Shown here in pieces: positions 51,470-59,075 of a stretch of 64,000 nucleotides of DNA. A program made the translations under genes and the position numbers. The notes beneath the pieces were generated by a model. It had not been told where the DNA came from. It searched no databases and saw nothing but the letters and a program-made list of their open reading frames with translations. Origin of the DNA: Vibrio jasicida CAIM 1864 = LMG 25398 (lineage in GTDB: Bacteria; Pseudomonadota; Gammaproteobacteria; Enterobacterales; Vibrionaceae); NCBI RefSeq assembly GCF_000400365.1, contig NZ_BAOG01000063.1, positions 215,038-279,037 on the forward strand, read 5' to 3'. Position 1 is the first letter of the stretch. Each line of letters starts with the position of its first letter.

Positions 51470-52066
51470 CTAAACCAGCAAGCTGATCGCCAGAGCCAGC
51501 ATGACAAAGCCAATAATGAACTCAAGAACCTGCCAAGAGCGAGCATGCTTAAAGATGGGGATCAATAACTTAGCGCCATAGCCAAGGCTGAAAAAGAACA
51601 CGAAGGAAGCCGATACCGCACCCACTGCAAACTGCCATTTGTGTGGTTCATATTGAGTAGAAATTGATCCTAACAGCACGACGGTATCAAGGTAAACATG
51701 CGGGTTTAACCAAGTGAATGCCAAGCAGATCAGAGCCGTTTGCCATGCACTTTTGGAGGCATCACCTTCAGGATTCATCACGTGCTTTTGCGTCAATGCC
51801 GAGCGTAAACTGCTGAGACCATACCAAGTTAGGAAGGCAGCACCAGCATATCGTGCGATGGTTTCAATCAACGGAAACTGCTTCACTAAGTAGCCAAAAC
51901 CCGCCACACCAAGGGAAATCAAAATCGCATCCGACAGTGCACAAATAAAGCACACCAGAAACACATGATGCTGTTTGATGCCTTGTTTCAGCACAAAGGC
52001 GTTTTGCGCTCCGATAGCAAGAATCAATGATATGCCAAGCGTAAAGCCAGCAAGGTAGGTGGTCAT
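51470..52066 (-). CDS. argO: LysE/ArgO family amino acid exporter
   Basis: 198 residues, six predicted membrane segments, inner-membrane exporter of arginine or lysine in the LysE/ArgO branch. The signature near the N-terminus is GFTLGISLILAIGAQNAFVLKQGIKQHH, as in ArgO/YggA, and the middle has CLAFTWLNPHVYLDTVVLLG. The ATG at 52066 has AAGGAAGAG upstream; the track start 6 codons earlier is less good. No LysR-type argP is adjacent, so regulation by a distant ArgP is possible. The arginine assignment is by family only. Confidence 0.88.
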   Translation of the reverse strand: MTTYLAGFTLGISLILAIGAQNAFVLKQGIKQHHVFLVCFICALSDAILISLGVAGFGYLVKQFPLIETIARYAGAAFLTWYGLSSLRSALTQKHVMNPEGDASKSAWQTALICLAFTWLNPHVYLDTVVLLGSISTQYEPHKWQFAVGAVSASFVFFFSLGYGAKLLIPIFKHARSWQVLEFIIGFVMLALAISLLV

Positions 52067-52161
52067 TCTCTCTTCCTTGAACATCGACCAAATATGGCTT
52101 CAAACCATAACCTTGTCATTGGTTTGGAGCAAGTGGCACGTAATGACGTGATCGAGAAACA

Positions 52162-52191
52162 TGAAACGCTACTCCAAAGAGTAACGTTTCA
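52162..52191 (-). terminator. Hairpin after the DUF1254 gene
   Basis: 13-bp stem with one mismatch (TGAAACGCTACTC/GAGTAACGTTTCA) and a CAAA loop; the − strand continues TGTTTCTC. On + it is followed by GTTTTTG, so it may work both ways. Confidence 0.6.
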
Positions 52192-52220
52192 GTTTTTGCT
52201 TCACGGATTAATCGCAGAGC

Positions 52221-53528
52221 TTATTCGACTGGGGCGATCTCCGGCATCTGATATTCGCCACTTTGGATCGCTTCGTCCGCACCGTAGAAGCGCATGATGG
52301 CGTAAAACGGTTTCTCTGGTACTGGTAAGTAATTCGGGTCATCCGCATTGCTTTTCGTGTCAGAGCTCATGTGAATGGTGTAGTAACCATCCGCATCAGG
52401 CTTCATGCTGCGATCCCCACGACTGTGTCGGTTTAAGGCGTTTTTAGCCATCAAACGGTTATCACTGCCGTAAATGGTTACCGACCAAAACTCACTGACA
52501 TTTGGGGCTTTAAAGCGCATCACGTAGTCATGCTTCGAGCCATCCAGCTTTTCCCCTTTGGTATCAAAATCCGTCTTGCGGTAAGACGCCTCAATAGGTG
52601 GTAAGCCCCATTGGCCCAGATAAGTGCCTTCAGCAAAGACTTCGCGCGGGGTATCGCCAAGGGTGTCGCGTGTGCCTAGTATTTGACGCGCATCCGTAAC
52701 TTTCGGTGCTAGCTCAATAATACGCTGCATGCCTTGTTGTTCTGCTGCTTTGGCAAGCTTCAATTGCTCAGGTGTGAAGTCAGTTTTGCAAGCTTCGACA
52801 CCGATAGGTTGGTATTTTTCTAACCATTGTTTATCAGCATCACCCATCGTGCCATCGCAAAGGACGAAGTTAACGCGCTCCAGCCAACTCGAATGCTTCG
52901 GATCTGGGTAGGTGCGCTGCACGGGTTTCGGTCCGTTTTGACCGAGGTATTCCGACAAGGTGCGGATAGTCCATTGATCCATGTAATCGAGTGCGATTTT
53001 TGTGTCTTCGCCACCCAGCGCCATGATGCGTCCCATCAGCTTAACTAGGTTACTGTCGACGCGAATCACCTCATCTACGGAATCCGGAACCTCACCTTGC
53101 CAATTGTTGGCGGCAAACATGAATTGGCCACCTTCTGTGCCACGAGTTCGTGAGCTGAATGCCGCGTTGGTGTAGTGGCCCATGTCCATGGTGTGCAGTA
53201 TCCAGTAGCGCCCTTCATCCATATCTGGAACGCTGACGATGACGGGTTCAGCGGCAACGTCTAACCAACCCATCAAGTGGAGCGTGTCGTTGTTGATGGT
53301 CGGGTGCGCGGTATAGGTGTCATCGGCTAAGCCGCGAATATTTTGAAAGCGATTGAGTGGGTAATCATTTTCTACTGCAGTGTGGTAGAAGAATTTGTAC
53401 GCCTCATCAATCGAGTATCCATAAATGTAGGCATCTTTCGCGAGTTCGCTATTGGCCGTATCGGCAAAGGCAGGTTGAGCGCCAAGTGCAGACAAACCCA
53501 ACAAGGTGACAAGAAGTTTCTTTTTCAT
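52221..53528 (-). CDS. DUF1254/DUF1214 domain periplasmic protein
   Basis: 435 residues. The N-terminal signal peptide (MKKKLLVTLLGLSALGAQPAFA) fixes the start near 53528; a longer frame to 53564 has no better signal. The DUF1254 part is near 40-170 (AYIYGYSIDEAYKFFYHTAVENDYPLN, WLDVAAEPVIVSVPDMDEGRYW) and the DUF1214 part is C-terminal (MRFKAPNVSEFWSVTIYGSDNRLMAKN). Function unknown; proteins of this kind often sit near lipid or aromatic metabolism genes. A LysR gene is divergent across 139 nt and is its probable regulator. Confidence 0.9.
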   Translation of the reverse strand: MKKKLLVTLLGLSALGAQPAFADTANSELAKDAYIYGYSIDEAYKFFYHTAVENDYPLNRFQNIRGLADDTYTAHPTINNDTLHLMGWLDVAAEPVIVSVPDMDEGRYWILHTMDMGHYTNAAFSSRTRGTEGGQFMFAANNWQGEVPDSVDEVIRVDSNLVKLMGRIMALGGEDTKIALDYMDQWTIRTLSEYLGQNGPKPVQRTYPDPKHSSWLERVNFVLCDGTMGDADKQWLEKYQPIGVEACKTDFTPEQLKLAKAAEQQGMQRIIELAPKVTDARQILGTRDTLGDTPREVFAEGTYLGQWGLPPIEASYRKTDFDTKGEKLDGSKHDYVMRFKAPNVSEFWSVTIYGSDNRLMAKNALNRHSRGDRSMKPDADGYYTIHMSSDTKSNADDPNYLPVPEKPFYAIMRFYGADEAIQSGEYQMPEIAPVE

Positions 53529-53667
53529 AGCTGACATCATCCAAATAGTGTGTGGTGAATGCACTCACTATAAATTTTGTCCGCGCTATGACAGAAATGA
53601 ATTGGTGGTATTTAGCTCATACCATTATTGTTATAGAGTCGACCAAAATGCAGAAAAGGTGCTGAGC

Positions 53668-54585
53668 GTGATTGGATTTGATTACAACTTGTTGAAGGTA
53701 TTGTCGGTCATTCTCGAAACGCAAAATACCACCGTCGCGGCAGAGCGGCTCTGTACTAGCCAACCCGCCGTGAGCCGAAACTTAAGAAAGATTCGTGAGC
53801 TGTTCAACGATGATATTTTGGTGAGAAAGGGGGCGGTGATGGAGCTAACCCCAAAAGCGGAAGAGCTCAAAACTCAGCTTTCTGGCCTCATCCATGACAT
53901 TGAAGCGTTGGTCAATACAGCAGAGCGCTTCGACCCAAGCACCGAAAAAGCCAACCTGCGCATTGCGATAAACGCCTCCATTGCCCAGTGGTTTTCTGCC
54001 CCTTTGACTCAGTTTCTTGCCAAGGAAGCCCCATTGATGAACTTGGTGATTGAGGATTGGACAGAAGCAACGCCCGAGAAAATAGATGCTGGAGAGATTG
54101 CCTTTGGTATTAACTATTTCCCAATGGATTTACCTAAATTCCTGGTGCAGAAGAAGGGCGGCAAAGACCATTTCGCTCTGGCTGGCCGCATCGGGCATCC
54201 ATTGGAGGGAAAGTGCGTTCAACTGGACGATCTCAAGGCGGCGTCGTTTGCTGTACACATCATTCCCCATTGGAATGAAAAAGAAGTGCACATCTCTCGT
54301 TTACTGCAGCCCTTGTCCGTAGTGCCTAGGATTCAGCTTAGAACGAGCCATATCAATACTATTCTTAACCTCGTATCTGAAAGTGACATCCTTTTCCCAT
54401 GCTCCAAATACCTTATTGAGCAATTGGACGCGCGGTTTGTTGGTCTCGATTTTGCGCAGGAGTTACCAACATTAGAAGGCAATTTTGGCTATGTTTACAG
54501 CACCAAAAGAAGAAATGAACCAATGACACAATGGCTGAATCAATCCATTGAATCTTTGATGGCTGAGTTGGGCATCCGAGCCTGA
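53668..54585 (+). CDS. LysR family transcriptional regulator
   Basis: 305 residues from a GTG at 53668, which has AAGG 8 nt upstream and gives the usual LysR N-terminus. The frame is open to 53506 but that would overlap the divergent gene. Helix-turn-helix: FDYNLLKVLSVILETQNTTVAAERLCTSQPAVSRNLRKIRELF, close to the NodD/LeuO-like group; effector domain from about 95 (ANLRIAINASIAQWFSAPLTQFL). Divergent from the DUF1254 gene. Confidence 0.9.
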   Translation: MIGFDYNLLKVLSVILETQNTTVAAERLCTSQPAVSRNLRKIRELFNDDILVRKGAVMELTPKAEELKTQLSGLIHDIEALVNTAERFDPSTEKANLRIAINASIAQWFSAPLTQFLAKEAPLMNLVIEDWTEATPEKIDAGEIAFGINYFPMDLPKFLVQKKGGKDHFALAGRIGHPLEGKCVQLDDLKAASFAVHIIPHWNEKEVHISRLLQPLSVVPRIQLRTSHINTILNLVSESDILFPCSKYLIEQLDARFVGLDFAQELPTLEGNFGYVYSTKRRNEPMTQWLNQSIESLMAELGIRA

Positions 54586-54697
54586 TTCCGCATTGACGTC
54601 GTAATTGTGAGAGTAGACCTCAATTTAAACCGTAGTTTCACAATAAGTTGGCGTTCCCCATTACAATATGCCCATCCATATGAAAAAGGAAAAAACG

Positions 54698-55159
54698 ATG
54701 AAAGCAGTTTGGTTGGCCGCAGGTGCATTGGCACTGAGCGGATGTTCGACAATGAACTCAGCAAATGACGTATCTCGCCCATCGGCAGAGATGTTCCCAG
54801 AGATGGAGAACATGACGAAGCACGTTTTCTATGTAGACCCAGCAAGCAACGAAGCAGATAAGCGCGTTGAGCTTGTGGTTGGCAAAATGATGGAAACAGA
54901 CTGTAACCGCGTTTCTCTGGGTGGCAGTGTGAGTGAGCACTCGCTAGAAGGTTGGGGTTACACTTACTACCAAGTTGACGCTTCTCCAGCAGGTGGCATC
55001 TCTACACTAATGGCTTGTCCTGAAGACATGGAGAAGGTAGAGACTTTCGTTCAAATGCCAACACGCGACCTTTACCGTTACAACAGCAAGCTACCTGTTG
55101 TGGTTTACGCGCCAGCGGATTTGGACGTGAATATTCGCGTTTGGGCACCTGAAGAATGA
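54698..55159 (+). CDS. eco: Ecotin-type serine protease inhibitor, lipoprotein form
   Basis: Inhibitor of trypsin-fold serine proteases including neutrophil elastase; 153 residues. The body matches E. coli ecotin: KRVELVVGKMMETDCN, LGGSVSEHSLEGWGYTYYQVD, STLMACPED, LYRYNSKLPVVVYAPADLDVNIRVW. The disulfide pair is C69-C107. The residue aligning with the E. coli P1 Met84 (three before the second Cys) is Leu104, followed by Met105. Unlike E. coli ecotin, the N-terminus is a lipoprotein signal (lipobox LSGC, C16), so it should be membrane-anchored. The start at 54698 follows AAGGAAAAAACG. Overlaps mliC by 4 nt. Confidence 0.93.
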   Translation: MKAVWLAAGALALSGCSTMNSANDVSRPSAEMFPEMENMTKHVFYVDPASNEADKRVELVVGKMMETDCNRVSLGGSVSEHSLEGWGYTYYQVDASPAGGISTLMACPEDMEKVETFVQMPTRDLYRYNSKLPVVVYAPADLDVNIRVWAPEE

Positions 55160-55464
55160 TTGCTAAGCAGGCAAAAATCGCACTGACATTAGTTGGTTTG
55201 CTTGCGCTTGGTGGCTGTGCCTCTACCGCGCCAGAGTATCAATACCAGTGTGACGACGGCCATCAGTTTGCAGCTAGCTTTGATCAGGAAAAAGCGCTGA
55301 TCACCGTTGATGACGGGAGAGAGATTGAACTCAAACAAGTTCGTTCTGCCTCTGGTGCAAAATATATGTCTGATGACCAAATGCTCGTCCTGCACACCAA
55401 GGGTGACGAAGCGATTTTGATCGTCAACGAGATATCCCAAAGTGCATGTCGCGTGACGAAGTAA
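55156..55464 (+). CDS. mliC: MliC family lipoprotein inhibitor of C-type lysozyme
   Basis: 102 residues, lipobox LGGC (C21). MliC/PliC proteins block host c-type lysozyme from the envelope. The family elements are present: YQCDDGHQFAASF, the SGxxY loop SGAKY at 66-70, the following LVLHTKGDE (81-83 TKG) that inserts into the lysozyme active site, and the C32-C98 disulfide pair. The start codon overlaps the ecotin stop (ATGA), so the two inhibitors are translationally coupled. A strong terminator follows. Confidence 0.92.
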   Translation: MIAKQAKIALTLVGLLALGGCASTAPEYQYQCDDGHQFAASFDQEKALITVDDGREIELKQVRSASGAKYMSDDQMLVLHTKGDEAILIVNEISQSACRVTK

Positions 55465-55476
55465 TCGTTAAATTCA

Positions 55477-55507
55477 AAAGGCTTGGTTGATACCAAGCCT
55501 TTTTTTT
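55477..55507 (+). terminator. Intrinsic terminator of the ecotin-mliC operon
   Basis: Perfect 10-bp stem AAAGGCTTGG/CCAAGCCTTT with a 6-nt loop, ending in eight T. 12 nt past the stop. Confidence 0.92.
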
Positions 55508-56050
55508 CACGCTTTGTATGGTGGTCATATGTTTTCTGTGGCAATACGGTTGCAGCTTCCCTTTCTGGGTCAATACACATCGAACAAATCCGCCTCTAGC
55601 ACCCTCTTTTCTTCTTCGTAAAAACTACTTCCAAAGTTCAGGTCAAGTTGCCTTATCGTAAGTTTAGGTGAGAGATTGTCTTATTTTATAAAATTTTAAT
55701 GTTCAATGTGTTACTAAGTAAACTCGTCGAACAACTATTTGTGTCATTTATCATTTAAAGGTTATGTAATTAATCAGGTTTATTTTTATTTTTGTCCAAC
55801 CTTCGAAAACCTTTCCAATATCTGGCTTTCTATATTTGTTGTCTTAGCTTCTAAAATTCTCTGTTTAGTATTCATTTTGTTTATTCAAGGTGCTGATAAT
55901 TATTAAGTTTATCTTTTATTTAGCATTTTTGGACTATGGCGTATTTCTTACAAAATTAAAATCCTTAAGCCAATGGTCGTAAGTGCGGAGTTGATATACA
56001 TTCTCGTTTGGGAACATTCCCGCTATAAATATAAAAATGGAGAAATTATA
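55508..56050. other. AT-rich intergenic region upstream of the FAD-enzyme operon
   Basis: No gene seen in about 540 nt. Strongly AT-rich, especially from 55680 to 56000, with no obvious hairpins. It contrasts with the flanking genes and probably carries the promoter of the next operon; such regions are typical H-NS targets. Confidence 0.45.
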
Positions 56051-56455
56051 ATGAAAAACGTTCTTGGCTTCGTGACCCTTCTTGCTGCTTCTTTTGTTCA
56101 CGCTGAAGACGCGATTACTTTCCCAACCGAGCAAGCTGCTGGAGGAAATGACGCGATTGTCTTTCCTACTGTGCAGAATCCCATTGTGTTGGTTGGTGGG
56201 TACGAAGTAGAAAATGGTGTTTTGCGTTCTCGCACTTACGACTGTGGGATTAATATCAGTGACTTAAACCTCTCAGCCCAGCTTGTGTGGGAAGGTGCGA
56301 CACCTAAAGTGATGATTGTGGGCGACGATCTGATTATGTGTCGTTCACTGGCGAATAGTCCATTTGAGCTCGACATCAGTACGGTGTTGAATCAACTTCC
56401 GAACCACGATCTATATCGATTAGAGATCGCGAATCATGTCAACTTTCATCGATAG
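56051..56455 (+). CDS. Small exported protein of an FAD-enzyme operon, unknown function
   Basis: 134 residues. Signal peptide 1-18 (MKNVLGFVTLLAASFVHA) followed by EDAITFPTEQAAGGNDAIVFPTVQNP, in which D-A-I-x-F-P-T occurs twice 16 residues apart. Two mature cysteines (TYDCGINIS and MCRSLANSP) could form a disulfide. The ATG has GGAG 8 nt upstream. It lies 14 nt before the FAD oxidoreductase gene. I do not recognise a family. Probably a periplasmic member of a three-gene unit. Confidence 0.72.
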   Translation: MKNVLGFVTLLAASFVHAEDAITFPTEQAAGGNDAIVFPTVQNPIVLVGGYEVENGVLRSRTYDCGINISDLNLSAQLVWEGATPKVMIVGDDLIMCRSLANSPFELDISTVLNQLPNHDLYRLEIANHVNFHR

Positions 56456-56469
56456 TTCGAGGAGAGAAC

Positions 56470-58032
56470 ATGACTTTTTACTCTTCGAATAAAAGGGGGG
56501 AGAAGGCCTGTGCTTGCACGGGCTTTTCGCGTCCCAAAGTGGCGATTTTCGGTGCTGGAATTTCTGGCTTAACTGTGGCTCATAACTGCATAAAACGAGG
56601 TTTTGAGGTTTCTGTTTACGACAAGGAGCTATACACCGGAGGAAAGTGTATCGGAACGGTAGATGAAGGGGGGAGGGTTCATGAACTTACTCATCGGCAG
56701 TTCTTCGCAAAAAACCACAACCTCATTAATTTTCTTAAAGAAATTCCTTCAGGGGCTGGCTCTTGTTTAGACTCGCTTTACCCTCAGAATATCGTGCAAT
56801 TTTCTTGGGCACAAAGTAGCAAAACCATACAGTTTCAGCGTGGTTATTTTACGCGTTTAGAAAAACTGTGGGATGACGCAAAGTCCGCCTATTCAATGCA
56901 TTATGCTCAAGTTCCTCTAACGGATACGTTTTGGTTTAAGCAACGATTGCAGCAAACGTATTCTACAGAGGAATTACTCGGTGTTTCCGTTAGAGATTTC
57001 TTCTGCTACGACTCAAGGCCACACCTTGCCGCTTTCCTTCGTTCAGTCTTGCTAGGTTGGATTGGAGCGACTGATGATACGTCAGCATTGGCGATTTTGG
57101 ATTTACTCAACAATAAAGAAGGCGAGTTGCATACTTTGGCACCAGACGCCTACAGCTTGGGAATGCGCAAACCCATTAGTGACGCGCTTATTAACCCGTT
57201 GACTCACCATCTCCAAAAGCAGGGTGTTCAGTTTCACTTAGGCTACAAAGCGAAGGCCATCTATCCCAACAAAGCACGGACCCGAGTGGATGGTGTGCGA
57301 CTACACAATGACTGTACCGTTCTCGCCGATTATTATGTCTTTGCGCTTCCGGCCCATGTTACTCACTCTTTACTTTCAGAAACCAGTTCAGCATTAAGTT
57401 ATGATTACGTCTTGAGCCACGGTTTTCAGTTTTATTTTTCTCGTATCCCTACTGAACTCAAAAATAGAACGGTTGGCTTAGTCCTCGATTCTCCCTGGGG
57501 ATTGAGCTATCACGTCACCACCAGAAACACATCTCGAGGTGAGGTGACGTGCTTATCGGTAACCGCGACTAAGCTTGATGATGCACTTGGGCTTTTGTAT
57601 CAAAAGCCAATGCTGTCTTGTACTGAAGAGCAAGTAAAAGATGAATTATTGTTTCAGCTTTTTGGGCAACTGGACCTACTCGAACATTCGGCTTACAAAG
57701 GATTTAGAGTTGGCCTTGGGGCAAAAATAGTCACACCTCAAGAGCTAGACACTTTGTACTCAGAGTACTTTCATGGTGATGTTTTTATCAATGAGCGTGG
57801 GCAGCCTCGACAGTGGGTTTTGCAACACGCCCTCACTCAACCTACCACTCAGAATACGCTCACAACAACAGTGAAAAACTTTTCTAACGTCTTTTTAAGC
57901 GGTGAGTATTTATCTGATCCCCGCCAAACTTGGCGAGTACCGGTTACGTTGGAGCGATGTATAGAAACCGCTAATTTATGCTCGGCGGATTTAGCCGAGT
58001 ATGCAGACTCTGAACATGAGATGTGCCAATGA
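56470..58032 (+). CDS. FAD-dependent amine oxidase/phytoene desaturase-like enzyme
   Basis: 520 residues, cytoplasmic. The dinucleotide-binding motif GAGISGL (28-34, in KVAIFGAGISGLTVAHNC) and the acidic ribose-binding strand VSVYDKELYTGGKC follow the flavin amine oxidase/phytoene desaturase/HpnE pattern. The middle has ALPAHVTHSLL, a typical reduced-substrate-domain strand, and the C-terminus has NVFLSGEYLSDPRQTWRVPVTLERCIETANLCS, the FAD-closing segment (usually GD). Substrate unknown: a polyene, a squalene-like lipid or an amine. The last codons overlap the membrane protein gene by 4 nt (ATGA). Confidence 0.82.
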   Translation: MTFYSSNKRGEKACACTGFSRPKVAIFGAGISGLTVAHNCIKRGFEVSVYDKELYTGGKCIGTVDEGGRVHELTHRQFFAKNHNLINFLKEIPSGAGSCLDSLYPQNIVQFSWAQSSKTIQFQRGYFTRLEKLWDDAKSAYSMHYAQVPLTDTFWFKQRLQQTYSTEELLGVSVRDFFCYDSRPHLAAFLRSVLLGWIGATDDTSALAILDLLNNKEGELHTLAPDAYSLGMRKPISDALINPLTHHLQKQGVQFHLGYKAKAIYPNKARTRVDGVRLHNDCTVLADYYVFALPAHVTHSLLSETSSALSYDYVLSHGFQFYFSRIPTELKNRTVGLVLDSPWGLSYHVTTRNTSRGEVTCLSVTATKLDDALGLLYQKPMLSCTEEQVKDELLFQLFGQLDLLEHSAYKGFRVGLGAKIVTPQELDTLYSEYFHGDVFINERGQPRQWVLQHALTQPTTQNTLTTTVKNFSNVFLSGEYLSDPRQTWRVPVTLERCIETANLCSADLAEYADSEHEMCQ

Positions 58033-58820
58033 AGTCCCGAATTTATTCACCCTTGTCATCGGGGCTCTTTCTGTTGCTGTGTTTGGTGTACAGCAGTGGT
58101 TTTTATCTACTAGTGCAAAGTTCGATTTGGCTCGCGTTAGCATTGACAGTGCTGTTACCTGTGGTGTTCTGGCCGTTAACGCAACCGGTCGAAAATTCAG
58201 GAGAAATAAAGCGAATCCTCTGTTTAGAAACTGGTTTTAACGTGTTGTGTTTTTTAGCGGCGAGTAAATGGGTCAGCATCGAACATGTTGATAAGGGTTT
58301 GGTCGTATTTTTCGTTCTCCAGTCCGCGGGGTTTTTATTGGTGCAGTTTAAAAAGCGGGCTTATTTGTCGATGTTTATATCGATGGTACTGGCTGCAGCG
58401 ATCGCCTACTGGGTACATTCAGGGATACAAACCACACTGCAAGGAGAGGGGAGGATCGTCTTATTTGGAGAGCCTGTTCCTTGGCAATTAAAAGTGATTT
58501 ACGGTTTGTGGCTGACGCAATTACTGCTTGTCGAATATCGTTCTGTGTTGCCAAAACTGACGTTGGCTATCTGCCACATTGCGTCTTTTGTTATTGCAAT
58601 TGGTGCTGAGGATTTCTTCCACGCCCGCATCGCGACAGCCAGTCACCTTCTTTTCCTCAGCCTGTGTTTCAACTTAAAGAGTTTAGATTGGGGAGGACGT
58701 GAATTCGCAATATCGAATCGATTGAGCCGTTTCATTCAATTGCCAATCGTTAGAGAGCCATTTTCTGAGTTTTTACTTGGCGTTGTTGCTATCACTTATC
58801 TTGGGATTTTTCTGATGTAG
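58029..58820 (+). CDS. Polytopic membrane protein of the FAD-enzyme operon
   Basis: 263 residues, about seven to eight hydrophobic segments (for example SSGLFLLLCLVYSSGFYLLV, LALALTVLLPVVFWPL, AYLSMFISMVLAAAIAYWV). A polar segment near 175-200 contains GAEDFFHARIATASH. No family recognised; it could be a membrane-bound lipid or quinone enzyme or a carrier. I chose the ATG at 58029, overlapping the FAD gene by 4 nt; a GTG two codons earlier is possible. Third and last gene of the unit. Confidence 0.78.
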   Translation: MKSRIYSPLSSGLFLLLCLVYSSGFYLLVQSSIWLALALTVLLPVVFWPLTQPVENSGEIKRILCLETGFNVLCFLAASKWVSIEHVDKGLVVFFVLQSAGFLLVQFKKRAYLSMFISMVLAAAIAYWVHSGIQTTLQGEGRIVLFGEPVPWQLKVIYGLWLTQLLLVEYRSVLPKLTLAICHIASFVIAIGAEDFFHARIATASHLLFLSLCFNLKSLDWGGREFAISNRLSRFIQLPIVREPFSEFLLGVVAITYLGIFLM

Positions 58821-58861
58821 TCTCTTGGGGTTATGTGTTTCTCACTAGCAACCCCCTCCAA

Positions 58862-58928
58862 CTCCCCCTTGTATTGACATGGTTTGCTCAGCATTTGCAT
58901 TTCTTGTCCAAGGGGGAGGGCTGTCCTT
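58862..58928. repeat. GC-rich inverted repeat with 47-nt loop
   Basis: CTCCCCCTTG (58862-58871) and CAAGGGGGAG (58919-58928) are perfect 10-bp complements. It lies between the membrane protein gene and the converging DUF4041 gene. The rest of the 255-nt gap (including GTCATTTCGACGAGCC near 58939) looks like intergenic repeat debris rather than a gene. Confidence 0.6.
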
Positions 58929-59075
58929 TGGTGTCATTTCGACGAGCCTAGGCTACATCAAGAATCTCGTTTTAACACGCTCCGACAGTTCCTCCCCTTT
59001 GCTCTCGATGTATTTTGATCGCCGAAGCTGAGACCAAGGAAAGGTGAGATGGGGTTGATGTTATAGAGTGCTTAC

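Noticed and set aside
57998..58491. Frames of 79 and 68 residues inside the membrane protein gene
   Set aside because: Out of frame with the overlapping, well-supported 263-residue membrane protein and no ribosome sites.
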